A stretch of DNA of 64,000 nucleotides, from the NCBI RefSeq assembly GCF_033110965.1, contig NZ_CP137003.1:1488001-1552000 (forward strand), read 5' to 3'. Origin of the DNA: Raineyella sp. LH-20. Its GTDB lineage: Bacteria; Actinomycetota; Actinomycetes; Propionibacteriales; Propionibacteriaceae. The first letter of the stretch is position 1, and every line of letters starts with the position of its first letter. This document shows, one piece after another, positions 61,510-64,000 of this stretch. The position numbers and the translations under genes were made by a program. The notes under the pieces were generated by a model. That model saw only the letters and a program-made list of their open reading frames with translations, was not told where the DNA came from and made no database searches.

Positions 61510-61809
61510 TCAGTGGTCCGCGACGACGACCGTGATCGGCTTCCGCCCCGGCAGGGCCACGGTGACGCGTTGGCCGAGCTGCAGCTGACGTCCCCGGCGG
61601 GTCTCCACCTCGCCGTCGACGCGTACGTGGCCGCCCTGGATCAGCGTGCGGGCCTCGCCGCCGGTGTCGACCAGATCGGCCAGCTTGAGGAACTGCCCGA
61701 GACGGATCGCCGGCGCGTCAGGGGCCTGGCCGGCCGGGCCGTGTGGGTCGGGGCTGTGCCGGTCTGGGTCGTGTGGGTCTGGGCGGTGCGGGTCGGGACT
61801 GTGCTGCAT
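61510..61809 (-). CDS. S4-domain RNA-binding protein (YbcJ/YaaA-like)
   Basis: 99 residues. Residues about 34-99 are a stand-alone S4 domain: IRLGQFLKLADLVDTGGEAR, TLIQGGHVRVDGEVETRRGR, QLQLGQRVTVAL. Such small proteins bind structured RNA, often on the ribosome. The N-terminal 30 residues are a His/Pro/Asp-rich repeat (PDPHRPDPHDPDRHSPDPHG) that could bind metal or be disordered. The start at 61809 has GACAAT 6 nt upstream, the leaderless pattern. A shorter form beginning at the S4 domain has no better start. Confidence 0.82.
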   Translation of the reverse strand: MQHSPDPHRPDPHDPDRHSPDPHGPAGQAPDAPAIRLGQFLKLADLVDTGGEARTLIQGGHVRVDGEVETRRGRQLQLGQRVTVALPGRKPITVVVADH

Positions 61810-61815
61810 GCGCCC

Positions 61816-61821
61816 ATTGTC
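61816..61821 (-). promoter_or_regulatory. Leaderless -10 box for the S4 gene
   Basis: GACAAT on the minus strand, 6 nt before the ATG at 61809; divergent from the box at 61833-61838. Confidence 0.45.
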
Positions 61822-61832
61822 CAGCCGCGGCC

Positions 61833-61838
61833 TAGGGT
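61833..61838 (+). promoter_or_regulatory. Leaderless -10 box for the BtuF-like gene
   Basis: TAGGGT, 6 nt before the ATG at 61845. Confidence 0.5.
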
Positions 61839-61844
61839 GGCGGC

Positions 61845-62654
61845 ATGACCGCCACGGTACGTACGCTCCTCGACGACCTCGGATCGCCTGTCCGGCTGCC
61901 GGCCGACGGACCGCGCCGGATCGTGTCGCTGGTCCCGTCCCTCACCGAGGCGCTCGCGGTGACCGTCCCCGACCGTCTGGTCGGTGCCACCGACTGGTGC
62001 ATCCGGCCCGCGGACCTTCGGGTGGCGCGGGTCCGGGGCACCAAGAACCCCGATCTCGCCGCCATCGCTGCCCTCGAACCGGACCTGGTGGTGTGCAACC
62101 AGGAGGAGAACCGGCGCCTCGATGTCGAGCGGCTGCGGGAGCGCGGGATCCCGGTCTGGGTGACCGTGATCGAGTCGGTGGAGCAGGCGATCAGCTCGAT
62201 GCGACGGCTGTTCGTGGCAGGTCTCGGGGTCGGTGAACCCGGCTGGCTGGTCGAGGCCGCCCGCGCGTGGGAGATCGGATCGGTGTCTGGCGGGCCCTCC
62301 GCCGCTCGGCCCCGGGTCGCCATCGCGATCTGGCGCGACCCGTGGATGGTGGTCGGGAGTCGTACGTACACGGCCGACCTGGTCGACCGGCTCGGCTTCG
62401 ACAACGCCTTCGGCGAGGCGGTCGACCGCTACCCGCATGTCGAGGTCGCGGCGATCCGTGCGGCGGCGGACCTGGTGGTGCTGCCCGACGAACCGTACGC
62501 CTTCGGCCCCGACGACGGCCCGGAGATGTTCCGCGGTGGGGCCGATGCGGTGCCCACCGTCTGCCTCGACGGCCGCGCCATCACCTGGTACGGCCCGGCG
62601 ATGGTCGGTGCCCGGGCGTACCTGGAGGACGTCCTCGGGCCCTGGCGCGGCTGA
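61845..62654 (+). CDS. Helical-backbone metal receptor (BtuF-like, no signal peptide)
   Basis: 269 residues of the PF01497-type binding fold. The N-terminal RRIVSLVPSLTEAL and the strand LAAIAALEPDLVVCNQEENR are hallmarks of BtuF/FhuD-like receptors, and the two lobes are joined by a long helix (about 108-140). No signal peptide or lipobox is present, so it is cytoplasmic and not a normal ABC receptor. Cytosolic members may bind corrinoid, haem or a metal complex. An ECF system under cobalamin control lies 6 kb away, but the two are not linked in an operon. Confidence 0.8.
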   Translation: MTATVRTLLDDLGSPVRLPADGPRRIVSLVPSLTEALAVTVPDRLVGATDWCIRPADLRVARVRGTKNPDLAAIAALEPDLVVCNQEENRRLDVERLRERGIPVWVTVIESVEQAISSMRRLFVAGLGVGEPGWLVEAARAWEIGSVSGGPSAARPRVAIAIWRDPWMVVGSRTYTADLVDRLGFDNAFGEAVDRYPHVEVAAIRAAADLVVLPDEPYAFGPDDGPEMFRGGADAVPTVCLDGRAITWYGPAMVGARAYLEDVLGPWRG

Positions 62655-62724
62655 CAGGGGAGCCTGTCGGCTCTTACCGCTGGGTGACTACCGTGCAGGG
62701 TGTCCGCATCAACAAGGAGGTCAG

Positions 62725-63765
62725 ATGTCCACCACCGTACGTGCCTGGGGAGCTCCCGGGGCCGGCAAGCCGCTCGAGCCGTTCACCGTGGAGCGCCGTG
62801 ATCTGCGTCCCGACGACGTGCAGATCGACATCTCCTATTGCGGCATCTGCCATTCCGACGTCAGCACCGTCACCGGGGAGTGGGGCGACCGGCAGTGGCC
62901 GCTGGCGCCCGGCCACGAGATCGTCGGCGTGGTGTCCGCGGTCGGCGCGGCGGTGACGCAGTTCCAGGTGGGTGACGTCGCGGGTGTCGGCTGCATGGTC
63001 GACAGCTGTGGTGAGTGCGAGTACTGCCTGGCGGGCGACGAACAGTTCTGCGACCGCAAGGTGCTCACGTACGGCCAGACGATGCCGGACGGGGAGTACA
63101 CCCAGGGCGGCTACGCCCAGCAGATCGTGGTCCGCGAGGCGTTCGCCCTGCATGTCCCGGAGACCATGCCGCGGGAGAACGCCGCGCCGCTGCTGTGCGC
63201 CGGCATCACCACGTATTCTCCGCTGCACCACTGGGGCGTCGGCGAGGGCAGCCGGGTCGCCGTCGTCGGCATGGGCGGCCTGGGACACATGGGCGTCCAG
63301 ATCGCCGCGGCGATGGGCGCCGAGGTCACCGTGCTGTCGCACAGCCCCGCGAAGAAGGCCGACGCGCTGCGCTTCGGCGCCGCCGACTACGTCGCCACCT
63401 CGCAGGACGGCGCCCTCGCCGGCGCCCGCGGCCGCTTCGACTTCGTCCTCAACACCGTCGCCGCGCCGCTCGACTTCGCCGCCTACCTCAACACCGTCCG
63501 CGTCGACGGCGTGATGTGCAACGTGGCCCTGCCGCAGGAGCCGTTCCAGGCGCCGGTGCGGATGTTCACCAATCACCGCCGCTCGTTCGTCGGGTCGCTG
63601 ATCGGTGGCATCGCCGAGACCCAGGAGATGCTCGACTTCTGCGCGGAGAACCGGATCGGCGCCCAGGTCGAGGTGATCGCGGCCGATCAGGTCAACGAGG
63701 CGTACGACCGGATGATGCAGTCGGACATCAAGTACCGCTTCGCGATCGACGCGTCGACCTTCTGA
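62725..63765 (+). CDS. Zinc-dependent NAD(P)-alcohol dehydrogenase (CAD/YahK-type MDR)
   Basis: 346 residues from the ATG at 62725 behind AGGAGG. Catalytic zinc residues C42 (GICHSD), H64/E65 (PGHEIVG) and the later Cys (LLCAGITTYSPL), the structural-zinc cluster SCGECEYCLAGDEQFC, and the nucleotide site VVGMGGLGHMGVQIAAAMG are all present. The pattern is that of cinnamyl-alcohol-dehydrogenase-like enzymes such as E. coli YahK, which reduce aldehydes with NADPH. A truncated TetR gene follows directly and may regulate it. Confidence 0.92.
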   Translation: MSTTVRAWGAPGAGKPLEPFTVERRDLRPDDVQIDISYCGICHSDVSTVTGEWGDRQWPLAPGHEIVGVVSAVGAAVTQFQVGDVAGVGCMVDSCGECEYCLAGDEQFCDRKVLTYGQTMPDGEYTQGGYAQQIVVREAFALHVPETMPRENAAPLLCAGITTYSPLHHWGVGEGSRVAVVGMGGLGHMGVQIAAAMGAEVTVLSHSPAKKADALRFGAADYVATSQDGALAGARGRFDFVLNTVAAPLDFAAYLNTVRVDGVMCNVALPQEPFQAPVRMFTNHRRSFVGSLIGGIAETQEMLDFCAENRIGAQVEVIAADQVNEAYDRMMQSDIKYRFAIDASTF

Positions 63766-63796
63766 GAGGCTCTTGTTTCCTAATGGTGTGAGGTTT

Positions 63797-63816
63797 ACCT
63801 TCTACATGTAGGAGGT
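63797..63816. promoter_or_regulatory. Predicted TetR-type operator overlapping the ribosome site
   Basis: A 20-bp dyad with nine of ten pairs (ACCTTCTACA / TGTAGGAGGT); the right arm contains the AGGAGG of the TetR gene. Binding would block both transcription and ribosome access, suggesting autoregulation. Confidence 0.5.
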
Positions 63817-63823
63817 GAATGTG

Positions 63824-64000
63824 GTGAGCGTCACATCTGGTCAGCGCCGTCAGCTCCGACGTCAGGCCACCATCGACGAGATCGTCGGCCATGCCGTGGA
63901 CATCATGACGACCGATGGCGTCGCGGGTCTGTCCCTGGGAGAGATCGCGCGTCGGATGGGCGTCCGTACACCGTCCCTGTACACCTACGTGAGCTCCAAG
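63824..64000 (+). CDS. TetR-family transcriptional regulator (3' end outside window)
   Basis: The first 59 residues only. RRQLRRQATIDEIVGHAVDI starts the family N-terminus, followed by GLSLGEIARRMGVRTPSLYTY, a complete TetR helix-turn-helix. Two GTG codons at 63821 and 63824 could start it; the second has the better spacing (8 nt) from AGGAGG. The frame is open at the window end. The preceding alcohol dehydrogenase ends 58 bp upstream on the same strand. Confidence 0.88.
   Translation, partial: MSVTSGQRRQLRRQATIDEIVGHAVDIMTTDGVAGLSLGEIARRMGVRTPSLYTYVSSK

Overview
The window is high-GC DNA (hand estimate 65-70 %) from a Gram-positive actinobacterium, most likely a member of the Propionibacteriaceae. 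The pointers are a propionyl-CoA:succinate-type CoA transferase, pyruvate phosphate dikinase next to its DUF299 regulator, an FGGY gluconokinase-like protein, ald/cycA/Lrp, actinobacterial families (YwiC-like, SCO2322-like, DUF4031) and many genes that appear to be read from leaderless mRNAs. No rRNA, tRNA or CRISPR array was seen.

Layout. (1) 1-5243 (+): a tightly overlapping catabolic operon of an MFS carrier (cut by the window edge), a sugar-isomerase-like TIM-barrel protein, an NAD-dependent 6PGDH-like dehydrogenase, a DhaK-DhaL fusion kinase and a triosephosphate-isomerase paralogue. The set fits the D-apionate to L-erythrulose to erythrulose-phosphate route (ApnO/OiaC/LerK/LerI types). 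(2) 5357-12381: a DODA-type dioxygenase, an alanine block (ald-cycA-lrp, minus), a crotonase-fold protein lacking both catalytic glutamates, and an FGGY kinase. (3) 12679-17185 (minus): the CoA transferase and two tandem TerC proteins, one behind a probable yybP-ykoY manganese riboswitch. (4) 17295-30946 (minus): a 13.6-kb, 15-gene run holding an Opp/Dpp-type ABC importer, two amidases each preceded by a very small ORF, and a full but atypical urease (fused UreAB, UreC with Ala in place of the flap Cys) with accessory genes UreE, F, G and D. A GAF-LuxR regulator diverges from it across a large inverted repeat. This is the most interesting system here: a likely import-and-degrade pathway for an unknown urea-releasing amide.

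(5) 32254-42480: YwiC-like membrane protein, RsmC/RlmG-like methyltransferase, the PPDK regulator and ppdK, a PP2C-FHA pair, a ROK protein and dCTP deaminase. (6) 42618-51771: an accessory region with an IS1634-type element, then a mannosylglycerate-type PTS/GH38 operon whose EIIC gene is split by an ISL3-family insertion with a perfect 8-bp target duplication. Its divergent LacI regulator faces a 33-bp perfect palindrome. (7) 51847-56575 (minus): an ECF transporter (S, dual ATPase, T, SCO2322-like) behind a cobalamin riboswitch. (8) 56755-64000: sulfite-exporter-like protein, DUF4031-HD fusion, a two-component system, an L7/L12-CTD-like protein, an S4 protein, a BtuF-like receptor, a zinc alcohol dehydrogenase and a truncated TetR gene.

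Two window-wide patterns stand out: at least eleven genes have a TANNNT-like box 6-7 nt before the start codon and no Shine-Dalgarno, and short tandem repeats (16-24 bp) cluster at gene ends. The hexamer CGTACG is also far more frequent than base composition predicts.
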